Source: Silene latifolia | Taxonomy: Eukaryota > Streptophyta > Magnoliopsida > Caryophyllales > Caryophyllaceae | Direction: 5' to 3' | Length of the DNA: 64,000 nt | Assembly (NCBI RefSeq): GCF_048544455.1 | Contig: NC_133526.1 | Location: 9,378,001-9,442,000 of the forward strand | Shown: positions 23,459-35,746 of the stretch, one piece after another | How positions within the stretch are numbered: the first letter of the stretch is position 1 | Layout of the letters: each line of letters opens with the position of its first letter | Notes under the pieces: model-generated | Told to the model about the DNA's origin: nothing | The model's database searches: none | Seen by the model: only the letters and a program-made list of their open reading frames with translations | Program-made: the position numbers and the translations under genes

Positions 23459-26400
23459 TTATAATATTTCTTTTAGTTTGTTATTAAACGTATATTGTGG
23501 TGTAATTTTACTATTATACTTTCCCGATCAACCTATTTGAAACTGTATTTTTGTATTCACGAGTATAATAATCTATAACATATATTTTTCTTTTTCATTT
23601 TATATGAACTATTATCAAGGCATGTAATAAAAGGAAGCGAAAGTGAAAATTCGGATAAATATTAAATAGTATGATTTCTAAATTCTACTTCGTATGTTTT
23701 TAAGTTTATTTGTTTTTTTTGTCAAAACAGGAATAATACATAAAACTTACTCTCATAATTTCCTAAAAAAAAAACGAAGCTACTCTAATAATTAATGATA
23801 AATAAATAAGTACAAATAATTGAATGAATAATCTTTAAAATTTCACAATTTATTTTTTGAACATCATGACAATAATTAATATTTTAATTATGTCATTTTC
23901 TCTTCCAATTTAAGTTTTCTCCAACTCCCACCTTTTGATTGTTTTTCTATAAAGTTTAATTTATTTTTTTAAGTGGTTTATACTTTTTTAACCATTATAA
24001 GATGATCATCGATCTCAAAATGGAGATCTTATAATATTTCTTTAAATTTGTTATTAACCGTATCTTGTTGTATAATTTTACTATTATGCTTTCCCGATCA
24101 ACCTATTTGAATTTTTATTTTTGTATTCTACGTGGTACCCTTGTGTTTTTTCATATTCTACATGGTAGCCCTATTGAGGTAGAAATCTTTGACTTATAAT
24201 TCGTGATCACAATTCACAAGTTCAGAACGCGGCGAATTTTTTTCCCAAATTGATCGCCTTTACGAGATCTTCGATTTGAAAAAAATATTGCCACTTTCAA
24301 ATTTGTTGCTAGAGTTACGATTGATCAAACGCGTTTATCCACATAAACTTTGACCGACAATATCTCATGGTTACGAGCTCATAAACTAGCCATTTTTTTT
24401 TCAAATTGAGCGTTTTTACGATATCTTTAGTTTGAAATTTCGAGTTTGTGGCTAAGAATTATAAACCGTCAAAGACTTTTAGCTCGGTACCATGTCGAAT
24501 CAATATATATAACTAAAAGAGGCTTTTTTTTCTAATTATACGATTAGCATTAGAATTAGGAGATAATTTATTATTTACAATTTTTCTATTATACTTAGGA
24601 ATATAATTTTCCTAATTAGAAATGAGAATTAATTAATTATTTTAGAATTTTCCTATTAGAAATAGGAAATAAATTAACAATTTATTAAGGCTTCTTTTTC
24701 CTAATTATACTATTAGAATTAGGAGATAATAATTATTTAAAATTTTTCTATTATAATTAGGAATATGATTTTCCTATTAGAAATGAGAATTAATTAATTT
24801 TACAATTTTATTATTAGAAACAGGAAATAAATTAATTATCCATAATTTAATAATATTAAAAAATTATTTATTAATATTTGTTCACTTTTTATTAAATTAG
24901 AAGGCCAAAAAAACACTGATATATTTATAATATCCAATTTTATAACAACTTTCGATTAAAAAAATGAGGTATGAGGCTCAAAGGCCCTAGGCCGAATCAG
25001 GTTGTTACAAATATGCATGCATAATATATACTACATGGAATTTACTCATGTAAAGAGTAAAATGAACGCTGAAATATGCCCCTACGTCTTTTGTTATTGC
25101 TAATGTCATATTTAATTATACATAATACGAAGTTTATTTTTCAAATGTCATATGTATTCCTCCTACTAATTTTATAGTTATTTCCCTCACAATACACTTC
25201 AACTTCTATTGATAATTTTTTATTATATTTTTTACATTCATTTGTCATTATATAAAACTATATTAATCAAAACTTAAATTAGATATTCACAAATTATTGA
25301 TAAGTAAAAAGTTTGATATCTATTTTTCAAGGAGTATTAAAAGATAAAGAAAGTTGCTGCTAATTTGCGAATCGAAATATCATATTATAACAAATGAGTA
25401 AATGTTTTGAAAAACTTTATTGTGCGATTGTTTTACAATTTAAAGTAAAAATGGTACCACGAGTAATAAAATAGATTTGAATGAGGCTTGAGGTAAATTA
25501 GATACACTTATTATAGAAATATGTATAAGGTTAGGATTCAAATTATTAGATACATTAAAAAAAAAAGTCATGAAAAACACATAAAAGGGTAAGAGTAGTC
25601 TTTTCCTAATATAGTGAAGACCGTTTCTCTCAAGCTTTTCTTCTGACAAATTTACATGCATAAAAAACGGTACTATTCAATTATATGGAGCAAACTAATT
25701 ATTGTTGAGGCTATATATTTTTTTTTGTGTAAATTGAGCACATAATCAATATAATTTAAGGAGAGATATAAATTGGGGAAGGGTGAGACATATTCGTCAT
25801 GCATAATACAATGCTTTAACCACCTTTAAGCAAAAATATAAAAATAAATGAAAAATTTAAACCTGAAAGGCGGTCACGTACTTACCAAATCTTCTATAGT
25901 TCTCCATCGTATTAATATTCTCATGAAGTTTATGACATTTATTTCATATTAATAAAAAAATGATTATAAAGCTTCGTACAATGTGTGATTTATAACTTTT
26001 AGCTAACTTATTTGAACTTGCTTAAATTTATATATTTTAAGTGAAGAATAAAAATGAGATGAAGATTGTAAGATTTAATTATGCAATATGAAATAAATAA
26101 CAAAGTTCGTGTATATATATAATATTCAAACTTATTTAATTTACAAACATAGTACCTAAACACTTTGTTTGAGTATCTGGAATGGAGGTAGGGGAGGGGA
26201 CGAGAAAACGACTAGAAAGGGAAAAGGAAAGAGATAAGAGGGAAGATTGCTTCTTAAACTTTTCTTTGTTGAAGGAGAAATAAATTGTCTTCGATAAGGG
26301 AGACGAGGATCCATATTTTCATGGAGGTGAATGTGATTTATGACTTCTTAGATGTAAAACGTGGCAGAAAGGTAGTGATAGTGGTAGTGGATTGAAGGTT

Positions 26401-26646
26401 GTTTCAAGTAGTAAGAACTAATCAGAGTGACTGATGTTTTATTTTGCGGGTAAATTAGTGGGGTGGAGGGAATGTGCATTTGTGAAGGGTGGTGAGTTCA
26501 ACGAGGATAGTGATAATAAATAAGGTTATTTATCAGCAAAATATCGCTTGCATTAAAACATATAGGTAACATGAATAATAACAAGAAACCTCAAAAGATC
26601 GTACTGATAAACTTAATCTTGACCCCATCAATCCAAATTAAAGTAA
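23459..26646. other. AT-rich intergenic region with repeats
   Basis: 23460-23560 and 24004-24125 are direct repeats (shared TTTCCCGATCAACCTATTTGAA). 24117-24500 begins with TATTCTACGTGGTACCC and ends with GGTACCATGTCGAAT, imperfect inverted ends of a probable TIR element. 24513-24680 and 24687-24840 are tandem copies (AATTAGGAGATAAT, CCTATTAGAAATGAGAATTA) that follow a Helitron-like start near 24496. 25440-26640 is AT-rich spacer. No gene was recognised. Confidence 0.5.
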
Positions 26647-29600
26647 CGGATTTTCTATCCTATGCCCACAAGGCATAGGATAATAGTTATTAAGGCATAG
26701 GATAACAACCACTTTTAACTATCTTAAGAATCTTTTCCTAGTAAAACTAATTATCATTAATTAACCACTTTTTTTTCTCTCTCCTCCCTAATTTCTCTCA
26801 ACTTCACGTTTTTTTACTGCACTCTTCTTCTAATTAACTATTCAAATACCTATCATTATTTACTTCACCATTAACATAGAGCCTTAAAAAATCACAAAAT
26901 AACAACACAACTCATCTTATACACCTAAAACTCTTTCATATGTACTATTCTAATGGAACAAAATTTCATTGTCTTAAGTGCAACGCAAAGGTATTTCTCT
27001 TTGTATTCTTTTTTTTTTTTTTTTTTGGTTAATTCAATTTATGTTTCTCATGTGAATTTTGTGTAGAAAAAATAATTTTAATTTAATTGATGTGCTATTA
27101 TGCTTGGATGAGGACCCATACTTCTTAATTATTATTGTAAATGTCATGACTTATGCAAACGCATGAGATACAGATATATGAAATCGTTAGTAATAGTGTT
27201 GTATTTTAACATTCTAGTCACAGGGTCCCGTAAGAATTGGGATTTTGATATTTAAAGGCATTATAGAGCTTTTACGTTGTGAAATTTTAATTTTTTTTTT
27301 ATATCAAACGGTATGTTGTGATGTATTTTTTGGGTGATTCAATGGTTATACACATGTTCTAGTTACTAATCATGTCATGCATTTTGTTTATATAGGTCCA
27401 ACTATGTTCATCATATTGATTTGAACAGTTATCCTGAACATGAAATATGTAACTTGGACAATAACGAAATAATTGATGCGAACTCTTTTGAGCCATTTCT
27501 AGGGCAATGCTTTCTTAGTGAGCAAGAGGCTTACAAATTTTATGAGAATTTCGCTCAGAAGAATGGGTTTTCAATTCGAAGAGGCCGTTTTGCTAATAAA
27601 AATGGGAAAATGATTCGACGGGATTTTTTATGTCATAGAGAAGGTTTCCCAGAGGAAAAAATCGTAGAACCTTTCAAAGAGCAACGAAATAGGTCATCCT
27701 CAAGATGTGGTTGTAAGGCTGTCATGAGAGTGTACTTAAAAAAAAACTAATGACATTTTTCCTGAGGAATGGCATGTCACCCAATTTAATTCAGTTCATA
27801 ATCATGAATTGTTGTCACCTGTGCAAGTGCGATTTCTTCCTTCTTACCGTACCATATCTATGGAAGATGAGCAACAACTTTTGTTATACAAAGATGCGGG
27901 TCTTTCAGTCAAGCAAATAATGAGAGTGATGGAGCTTCAAAAAAATGTGAAACATGGGGATCTTCCTTTTCTTAAAAAAGATGTCCATAATTTTTTTAGT
28001 AGGATTCAAAGAGAAAATTTGGACAACGATGCAATGGATCTTCTTGAGCATTGTAAGATAGCAAAGAGTCAAAATCCTAGTTTTCAATTCGATTTCACGG
28101 TTGATTCTCAAAATAGGCTTCAAAACATATTTTGGTCGCCTGCCCATTGTTTTGATATGTACCAAGAGTTTGGAGATTGTACCGGATTTGACACTACTTA
28201 TAGAGTGAACGCATTTGACATGCCTTTTGACATTTTTATTGGAATCGATAATCATGGAAGAACTATACTTTTCGGTTGTGCTCTTCTTCGAAATGAAAGT
28301 GTAGCTACTTTCCGCTGGTTGATGAAGGTACGTAAAAAAATATACTCTCTTTTTTCCCTCCTCAAATTTATGTTGTTTGTCACTAACATATTTTGTTTAA
28401 TTGCTAGACTTTTGTTTCATTAATGAAGAGACATCCAAAGACAATCATAACCGATCAAGATCAATGGATGACAGAAGCTATCTTGATAGAAATGCCATAT
28501 ACAAAACATGCCTTTTGTATATGGCATATTACATCAAAATTTTCTGGTTGGTTTACTGCACTTCTTAGAAACCAATATTCGAGTTGGTGTGCCGAATTTG
28601 ATAGACTTTATAGGTTGGATTCTATTGATGATTTTGAACGAGAATGGCCTCTTGTAGTGTCAAAATTTAATTTGCAGGAGAATAAGCATGTATGTGGCTT
28701 ATACGAGATCAAACAAAGTTGGGTCCCGGCATATCTTCGTGAGAATTTTTTTGGTGGTATGACAACTACCGGAAGATGTGAGAGCATTAATAGTTTGTGA
28801 AGCGCTTTACATCATCACGCTCCTGTTTAACCCGGCTTATCAAACAGGTTACTCTTAAAATCTTAATCTATTAGTTTTACCGAATGTACTGTTATGTAGC
28901 TGCGTACATATATCATTATTGGTTAGTGTAGTCAATGCTCATATTAATTGCACTGTGTACGTATATCATTATTTGCTCAGTGTGTATTTTGCTTTCCCTT
29001 ATTTACATTGTAAATCCATTACAAATCCTCATAGTTGTACTTTGCATTTTGTTAGAGCATAATTCATATTGCATTTACGTGCACACAGGTCCATCGATTT
29101 ATTTATACTATTTATATTGTGAATTTGTAGATTGATCTAGCGATCGAAGATATTGAGCAAAGTCATCTACATCATACAATGTTAGATACATATAGGGGAT
29201 CTGCATTGCATACATTATCTCCTATAGAGGAGCAGATATACAAATTGTTCACGGCATTTGCTTTCAAAAAGTTTCAAGACGAGTTTGCAAGAGCTACACA
29301 ATATACGGTATGCGATAAAGATAATTTTGTTTTTACTGTGCAACACTACAAGGAATTAAGTTCTCAAAAACACAATGTGACATGGATCGAAGACAATATC
29401 ACTTGCACTTGCAAACTCTTTGAATTTTGGGGTATTATATGTCGGCATGTCTTATCTGTCTTCCTACACAAAGATTGTTTTGAAATTCCAATGAGCTATT
29501 TACCTTTACGTTGGCATCGTGATGAATTTCATGTCCAAGTTGTTCTTTCAACGACTAATCAAAGTGAGGCAAATTGTGAAGATATGGCATGCGATATTGG

Positions 29601-30226
29601 CAATGACACTATTATTGCGAATCCTCCTGTTTCAAGAACAAAAGGTCGTCCTAAATTTAAACGACAAATTGGTGGGAAGGAAGCTGCATTGAAGCAAATA
29701 AGAAGCTGTTCTTATTGCAAAAAATCCGGCCATAATATCACAACTTGTCCGGATAAGGAAAATGTTCATGTTAACACTATGTCGACGACTAGTAATGTTC
29801 GGAAAAGGAGAAAGGATACCCAAGATATTGAGGAGTTAAATCCCATTTTTAATGTAAAATGTTAGAACATCTTTCTTTTATGGTACTGTAGACGATTAAC
29901 ATTGCCATCTAAGTTGAACAATTTATTTGAGAATATTTTTGGTATTTAAGTACGTTATTTTAGAATCTTAATTACCTATCTAAGGAAGTATAGTATATTA
30001 AAAGGGGAAGGTGTATAATAAAATGTGGGAAAGTGAATGGTACAGTAAAAAAAAAAATCTAAACGTGAAGTTGAGAGAAATTAGGGAGGAGAGAGAAAAA
30101 AAAAGTGGTTAATTAATGATAATTAGTTTTACTAGGAAAAGATTCTTAAGATAGTTAAAAGTGGTTGTTATCCTATGCCTTAATAACTATTATCCTATGC
30201 CTTGTGGGCATAGGATAGAAAATCCG
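26647..30226 (+). mobile_element. Mutator-like element (MULE) with intact ends, 3,580 bp
   Basis: The terminal inverted repeats are about 165 bp and almost identical (26647-26811 and 30061-30226), starting CGGATTTTCTATCCTATGCC on each side. The 9-bp target duplication TTAAAGTAA is perfect (26638-26646 and 30227-30235), the size made by Mutator transposases. The ends also repeat CATAGGATAA internally. The single gene inside is transcribed left to right. Near-identical TIRs and a perfect duplication point to a fairly recent insertion; the transposase carries two frameshifts. Confidence 0.95.
26953..29865 (+). CDS. FAR1/FHY3-type MULE transposase, four exons, two frameshifts
   Basis: Exons: 26953-26990, 27396-28327, 28408-28847 and 29131-29865, all with GT-AG introns and matching phase. 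Order of parts: a FAR1 DNA-binding domain (EAYKFYENFAQKNGFSIRRG, with later Cys and His zinc ligands), a MULE transposase core (DTTYRVN-DMPFDIF for the first Asp region, ITDQD for the second), and a SWIM zinc finger (CTCKLFEFWGIICRH). A CCHC-like knuckle (CSYCKKSGHNITTCPD) lies near the C-terminus. Two breaks are seen. A run of nine A at 27738-27746 has one base too many for the frame. Near 28795 the frame is lost by one base, and translation would stop at the TGA after SINSL. Otherwise the domains are full, so it was recently active or can be read only in part. Because it keeps TIRs and a target duplication, it is a transposon and not a domesticated FRS gene. Confidence 0.9.
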
Positions 30227-30245
30227 TTAAAGTAAAATCCTAATT

Positions 30246-31345
30246 CTAAACACATTGTCTAGAGCAAGGGTTAGTTTCCACTTGGTTGGATAAATTTGAG
30301 AGAAGTTTCAAAGACAAGGATCGATCTTTTAAGGGATGAGATCAGATTGTTTTAGATCATGTGTGTGAATAGAGAAGAAAAATAGGGGTCTGCGTGAAGG
30401 CTTTTGTTTCAAATGAGAATATGGGGGCAAGACTATTGTTATAGGGGGGTGTCATAAGCGGTGACCATGTAGTATTGCGTTGGAATTTGGTTCATATTCA
30501 AAGGTACGTCTATAGTTTAACCGGGAGATATAACATTTAACTACTTGTAAATGTTTTTACGTAACTACCATTTGACCCAACAATGATTAAATTATGGTTG
30601 TTATCCTAAAGAAGGAGATTTGTTGCATCATTGAGTTAATTATGCAAAGTAGATATTATTGTTTTCCTTGACCAATTGAAAAACAAACAAGTATTAATGA
30701 ATAAAATCTAAAAACTCTCAATCCCAAGTATCATATATAGACACTTCATATTGGTTTTATTTTCCTAAAAAAATCAACATTGTCGAGAGCAAGGGTTAGT
30801 TTCAATTGGATGGTGGATTTTTCTAGAAGTAGGGGTTTAGTTTGATTGGATAAATATGAGATACGTTTCGGAGACAATGATTGATCTTTCAAGGGATGAG
30901 ATTGTTTTAGATCATGTGTGTAATTAGGGAAGAAAAATCAGGGTCTGCGTGAAATATTTTGTTTCAAATGAGAAGACGGGGGCCAAGACTATTGCTATTG
31001 AGATGGGGGTCATAAGCAGCCCTAGTCATGTAGTATTGCGTCGGAATTTGGTTCACATTCAAACGTACTTCTATAGTTTGACCGGGAGATATAACATTCT
31101 AACTACCTCTAAATATTTTTACGTAATTACAATTTGATCAAGCAATGATTAAATTATGGCGTTATTCGAAAGAAGGAGATTTCTTGCATTATTAAGTTGG
31201 TTATGCAGAGTAGATATTATTGTTTTCCTTGACCAATTGAAAAACAAACAGGTACTCCGTATTAATGAAATTTTTTTAAAAACTATCAGTCCAAGTATCA
31301 TATATATAAACTTTATATTGGTTTTATTTTCCTAAAAAAAATATT
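30246..31345 (+). repeat. Tandem duplication of about 540 bp
   Basis: Copy 1 (about 30246-30775) and copy 2 (about 30779-31345) share the whole order of words: GAGCAAGGGTTAGTTTC, TAGTATTGCGT, GGGAGATATAACATT, TTCCTTGACCAATTGAAAAAC and GGTTTTATTTTCCTAAAAAA. Copy 2 carries about 40 extra bases near its start. Divergence is roughly one base in eight by eye. No coding function was seen; it starts just after the MULE. Confidence 0.85.
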
Positions 31346-31367
31346 TTATTAATCAAACACTCTTTTA

Positions 31368-31931
31368 CTAGTATAGATCCCGCGCAATGCATGCGCGGTA
31401 TAAATAAAGTTTTTATTTTTAGGGGTATTATTTATACATTTAAAATATATAGGTACCTTATTAATATTTATTTTTTCACTCCATTGTAGTTTGATATGAA
31501 ACAAAAAAAATTGCAATGGAAAACTAATCAAAGAGAATTGTAAAATTATGAAATGTGTATTTTTATGAAAATATTTTTATTTTACCATAAAACTAAGAAT
31601 CATTTTATAAATTTTCTCCAACTATTTTAATGATTTTTTTTCCTCACGAAACTAATAGTAAGAATGTGTTAAATTCTCTAAAGTTATAATTATTGCATTA
31701 ACGAAAATTACCAAATTATATTTTATTGTTTAACACCAATTTTATTTTACTTTATTTTATTGAACGAAATTATAATTTTGAATTTAAGAAAAAGATTATA
31801 GTTAATTATAAGATTATATTTTAATGAAGATAATAGTTTAATGAAAGAAAGTTTTACTTGTTTCCTTAGTTAGATAAATGCATTTTGGAGGGAAAACTAA
31901 GACAATTTTTATTCTCTTAGTAGTAGGGGGA
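31368..31931 (-). mobile_element. Non-autonomous Helitron, 564 bp
   Basis: On the minus strand the 3' end shows a hairpin (CCGCGCATGCATTGCGCGG) and then CTAG at 31371-31368. The 5' end is TCCCCCTACTACTAAGAGAA at 31931, followed by a TTTTCCCTCC block like other plant Helitron starts. The host base before the 5' TC is not the expected A, so that border may be off by a base. No genes are inside. Confidence 0.7.
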
Positions 31932-32059
31932 ATTCTTATGTCAATATTATGTTAACAGGAATTATTTGTTGGTCATGCGGCATACATAAAATCTTAAGAC
32001 ATGAACAATGTACTATATGTCTATATTCCAGTTTATTGTTAAATTTATCACATATTATT

Positions 32060-32094
32060 TTAGTATCCGTACAACGCACGGGCAAGAAAACTAG
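32060..32094 (+). mobile_element. Helitron 3' terminus, orphan
   Basis: CCGTACAACGCACGGG can form a short stem and is followed after seven bases by CTAG at 32091-32094 and host T. No matching 5' end was found upstream; it may have been cut off by the neighbouring minus-strand Helitron. Confidence 0.55.
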
Positions 32095-32344
32095 TATGAA
32101 TTAATATAGGGGTACCATTCTCGACGTAATATCCTTTATGGGTTTGTACAACTTTGCAAAGAGAGGTTGATTTCCGGAATTTTGATGTTTCTTGAAACAC
32201 AAAAGAACATGGCTTTTTTGAGAGAGTAATTCTTTGCTTGAAAATTAGTGTTCAGCCATATTTTTCTTCAATAATATTTTGAGATAGTAGGCGTTTTCCT
32301 TCGGTCTTATTTTAATGTGATAAAGTTTCTTGTGGCAGGTATTT

Positions 32345-32665
32345 CCAATGTTTTATTGTTCGTGTTACGAACAATCAGAACGTATAATAGTCAAGCATGT
32401 TCAACGGCGATTCACATGCTTGAAGAATGAAGACCCTCAAAATTGTTGGATTCATGGGAAGCTACGTTGATGTTGGGCTAGCCAAGTATGTCATTGCGAA
32501 TGCTATGGAACTCGATGAAGTTATCGTATATGTTGGGCAAACGGTCAAAGCAGAAGAGAAGGACGGCCTTTATGTACGAGTCCAAGAACTCGTCGGATTT
32601 TCCCCTAATTCACCTTCACTACCCAAGCTCACCTTCAAGGAACCCATGGAAAATTCAATATTTTG
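32345..32665 (+). pseudogene. FBD-domain fragment of an F-box gene
   Basis: The frame ending at 32665 reads KIVGFMGSYVDVGLAKYVI then NAMELDEVIVYV, the usual end of an FBD domain (a C-terminal module of plant F-box proteins). Just upstream another frame gives the preceding part (CSCYEQSERIIVKHVQRRF). A one-base shift near 32426 separates them. The F-box and LRR parts are missing, so this is a truncated relic of a host gene. A CTTGTGGCAG at 32330-32339 could be its old splice acceptor. Confidence 0.6.
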
Positions 32666-32903
32666 AGGCCCTGTATTAGTTTGTCTCACATCACAAAATC
32701 CGTCACAAATGAGAATTTGTGTTCTAATAATTAGTTTTGTTGGTAAAAAGTCTCAAGTTAGTTGGGACTTGTGTGCTATTTTATTCCATCAATCGTCAAC
32801 ATTTTTGCACGAGTCTAAACAAGTTTGTAGAAATAAACACAAAAACTACGAGGATCAATAAATTTTGCAGTTTACGTCAATTTGTGTTCATTAGGCATTA
32901 ACT

Positions 32904-33384
32904 GAGTCCATTTTTGAAATAATGGTCAAAAATAAAATATTTATCGTTTTGGGTCGGTTTTGAAAATATTTGTCAAAATGGTGTCCACGTAGGTTCGGGA
33001 TTTCTAGACCTGAAACACGCCACTACTAATGGCGTGTTTTGTGAAGGAAACACGCCATTAGTAGTGGCGTGTCTTTACAACAATTTTTTTCCTCAACTGA
33101 CTGAACTTAAAAAAAAAAATAAAAAAATAAAAAAATAACATAAGACACGCCATAGGGGGTGGCGTGTTTTCCCTCCGAAACCCGCCATTCCCAATGGCGT
33201 GTTTGTTTTAGTCCATTTTTTAATGAATTTTCTTTCCCTACTCATTATAAACACGCCATTGGTAGTGGCGTGTTTTAGGTCCAGAAATCCCGAGCCTACG
33301 TGGACACCATTTTGACAAATATTTTCAAAACCGACCCAAAACGACAAATATTTTATTTTTGACCATTATTTCAAAAATGGATTC
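32904..33384. mobile_element. MULE-type TIR element carrying five palindromic modules
   Basis: 481 bp with a 9-bp duplication GCATTAACT (32895-32903 and 33385-33393). The inverted repeats begin GAGTCCATTTTTGAA and GAATCCATTTTTGAA and extend over 100 bp, reaching GTCCACGTAGG-TCGGGATTTC. Five copies of a palindromic module, AACACGCCA-N(7-8)-TGGCGTGTT, occur at about 33013, 33048, 33143, 33177 and 33249. An A-rich tract lies between modules 2 and 3. It has no transposase. The termini relate it to the element at 57218-58023. Confidence 0.88.
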
Positions 33385-33571
33385 GCATTAACTGTCAAAA
33401 CAATTTGCTCAAAAGAAAGACTGACAAGAAATATAGTTCGCATTGTCACTCTTATATAAATACATACTACTCCCTCCGTCCCAAACAATTAAAGCTGTCA
33501 ACATAACCAGAGCACACAGCACAGGATCTCATGCTGGTTCATCTATAATCGTGTCGAGTACATACATAATG

Positions 33572-34608
33572 TTAAACTTGCTGAGAAAGGAGTACAAGAA
33601 GTCCTTGAGGTCCTACTAATATCTCATTTAAGAAACTAAGTAACCCGAACCAAACCACTGGAGTGACGTCGACTCCACCCAAAGGCGGGATTACTTTGCG
33701 AGTTGGAACCAGAATTGGCTCGGTGGGTGCATAGGCGAGAACATAGGGGAACTTTGTGACAGGAAGCTTTGGATACCAGGACATGACTATTCTTACGATG
33801 AAGAGGAAGGAAAGTGCAGAAAGAAAGGGTCCTATAAATGGAATTACAAGCTTTGCAGTTGCGGGATCCAAGTCTAATAATAGCATGTTTTGTCTCAACT
33901 CTTCGACAACATGTGATGCTTGTAGCGCACCAATAGGGTTGTTATTCATGACGACAGAGGGAAATTCAGTGAGTGGTTCAACTGTGAGTCCGTAGACACA
34001 TCGTGGGCTGCATTGAGTCAGTTGTGGCCTGTAAACCGGGGTTTTTCTCCTACTAGGCAACCAGCATCTTTTCTGCAATTAAACAAGTCGAATATCAATA
34101 AATGCAAGTTCATTACTCATTTAAGTTTCGTAGTATAATCTTGAGAATTGCTACAATCATTCTTCATTTATCATTTTCAGCAAGCGAAATTCGCTGCAGA
34201 GTTTTTCATAAATTCTAATACCCAATAGAGCAAGTAAAATAATCCCTGCAGTCCAATTTCAGTGACCAACAACTTAAGAAACAATTATAAACAAGTCGTC
34301 CGTATCAAATGCTGAAATCGGGAGCATGGGAGTAAAATCAGTCACACAGTTGCATACTTGTATTTCAATTGAATAGAAAGGATCAAAGTTTCTGCTGTTT
34401 ATATATTACAGAATGACATATAATGCAAATTGTGTAGAGAATGAACTGAAGTTAGGTTGTCAACTACAGTAATTATTTACAAATGACATACTGTATAATG
34501 CAAAATTGTGTAGAGAATTGCATCAGTTACTGTATAATGAAAATAAAAATAAACGAGGATGAGATTACTGACCAAGAAAAAGGGGCAGGGCCTGCAAAGG
34601 GTTGCCAT
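33572..34608 (-). CDS. CCB3: CCB3 / YlmG-type (YGGT) chloroplast cytochrome b6 haem-assembly protein
   Basis: Coding exons are 34608-34573 and 34072-33572, joined in phase 0, giving 178 residues. The ATG at 34608 lies six bases after a TTGTAATTGCAG acceptor, so the gene has an upstream 5' UTR exon, probably ending near 34843. Residues 1-60 are rich in Arg, Ser and Pro with few acids, like a chloroplast transit peptide. A YGGT-family core follows. The first membrane segment is at about 87-112 and contains FLFIVRIVMSWYPKLPV. A conserved loop PYVLAYAPTEPILVPTRKVI comes next. The second membrane segment, at about 149-170, contains VTPVVWFGLLSF. The C-terminus reads GPQGLLVLLSQQV. These match plant CCB3, a thylakoid membrane factor needed to attach haem c(n) to cytochrome b6 of the b6f complex. 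Length and motifs look complete and functional. Confidence 0.9.
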
Positions 34609-34614
34609 GGCGCG

Positions 34615-35746
34615 CTGCAATTACAACAAACCAACTTTATCAATTCTAATGTCGCGGGTACGAGTCGAACCCCTCAAGTAAGAGAGCTTTACCAAAATCG
34701 TAATACATAAAATCTAAATGTAATGAGAGACGGTCTCTCATGAGACTTACTTAAGAAAGAAAGTGAAGATTGAAGCATAATATAGTGTACTTATTACATT
34801 AGTTATTGATTCATGAAATGTAAAGAGAGAGTGGAAATAGAACCTGAGGAAGAGAGACCCAGCTGAAATGAGGAACAGATTTTAAAAAAAAAAAAAAATG
34901 GGTTGAAGATGATGAGGAACAGACGGGTAGAAATAGTTGAGAAAATGAATGCCCAAGATGCATCCACGGATACAATTCCCAAAACAAAGGTGATGGAATT
35001 TAGACACTATTTGGAATCGCGAAATTGATTTAAAGGGTTTTCTCGTTTGTATCTTTGTATCTTCTCGTTTTTTCAAGTCTCCCTAACTTATAACCTTCTA
35101 CCTTTTGTTTGTACCTAACTTATAACCTTCTACTTTGTTATCCGTTGCCAAAAATAACCTTACTAATTAACTCCGTCTAAGAAAGTCTTGATTTTCACTT
35201 TAAGTTGTAATGCTACCCACCTATTGTAGATGGGTAATTAGCTCAGTCAAAATGTGTTAGTTGACATTTTATACTCACAACTCAACCCTTCTGCTTCATG
35301 ATTGAGCAAAGTGTAGAGTGAATTTGCAACTTCCAACCATACATGGTGGTTCGATGGAAATCTCGACAGTGTTGCTCCAAGTGTTGGTGGATACAATCTG
35401 ACGTCTCAGGCTAAAACGCGACATGTACATACAATCTCAGGTATTCAATGTAAAGTTAGGACTAGTCTTGCAAAACAATTACGCGACATGTACATACCAC
35501 CTGATGAAGCCCAGAAACTACCTATTTTAACCAAGATTAATTGATCTAAAAAAAAGAGGATATAAATTAATTAAAACTCGCATTAAATAATTTATTGACG
35601 GGGAAGCGACACTTCCTTCCCCCCTCTCCCTCCGCCACTCACATGATACGAGCAAGAAAGGACAAGACGGCAATTCTAACAGCTATCACACTACACGGTT
35701 CAAGAGAATGAAGACCTTCAAAGTGTTGATGCGCAGAAGCCGGTGT
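34615..35746. other. CCB3 5' region and spacer
   Basis: Contains the inferred 5' UTR exon and intron of CCB3 up to about 34890, then AT-rich spacer. A GGTTCGACTC-like stretch (minus strand, about 34650-34710) resembles part of a tRNA but lacks a cloverleaf. 35580-35700 is a C/T-rich stretch just past the end of the PGAP3-like gene. No other gene was seen. Confidence 0.45.

Noticed and set aside
34650-34715. Possible tRNA fragment upstream of CCB3 (GGGTTCGACTC, minus strand)
   Set aside because: Only a B-box-like half is present and no A box or full stems were found.
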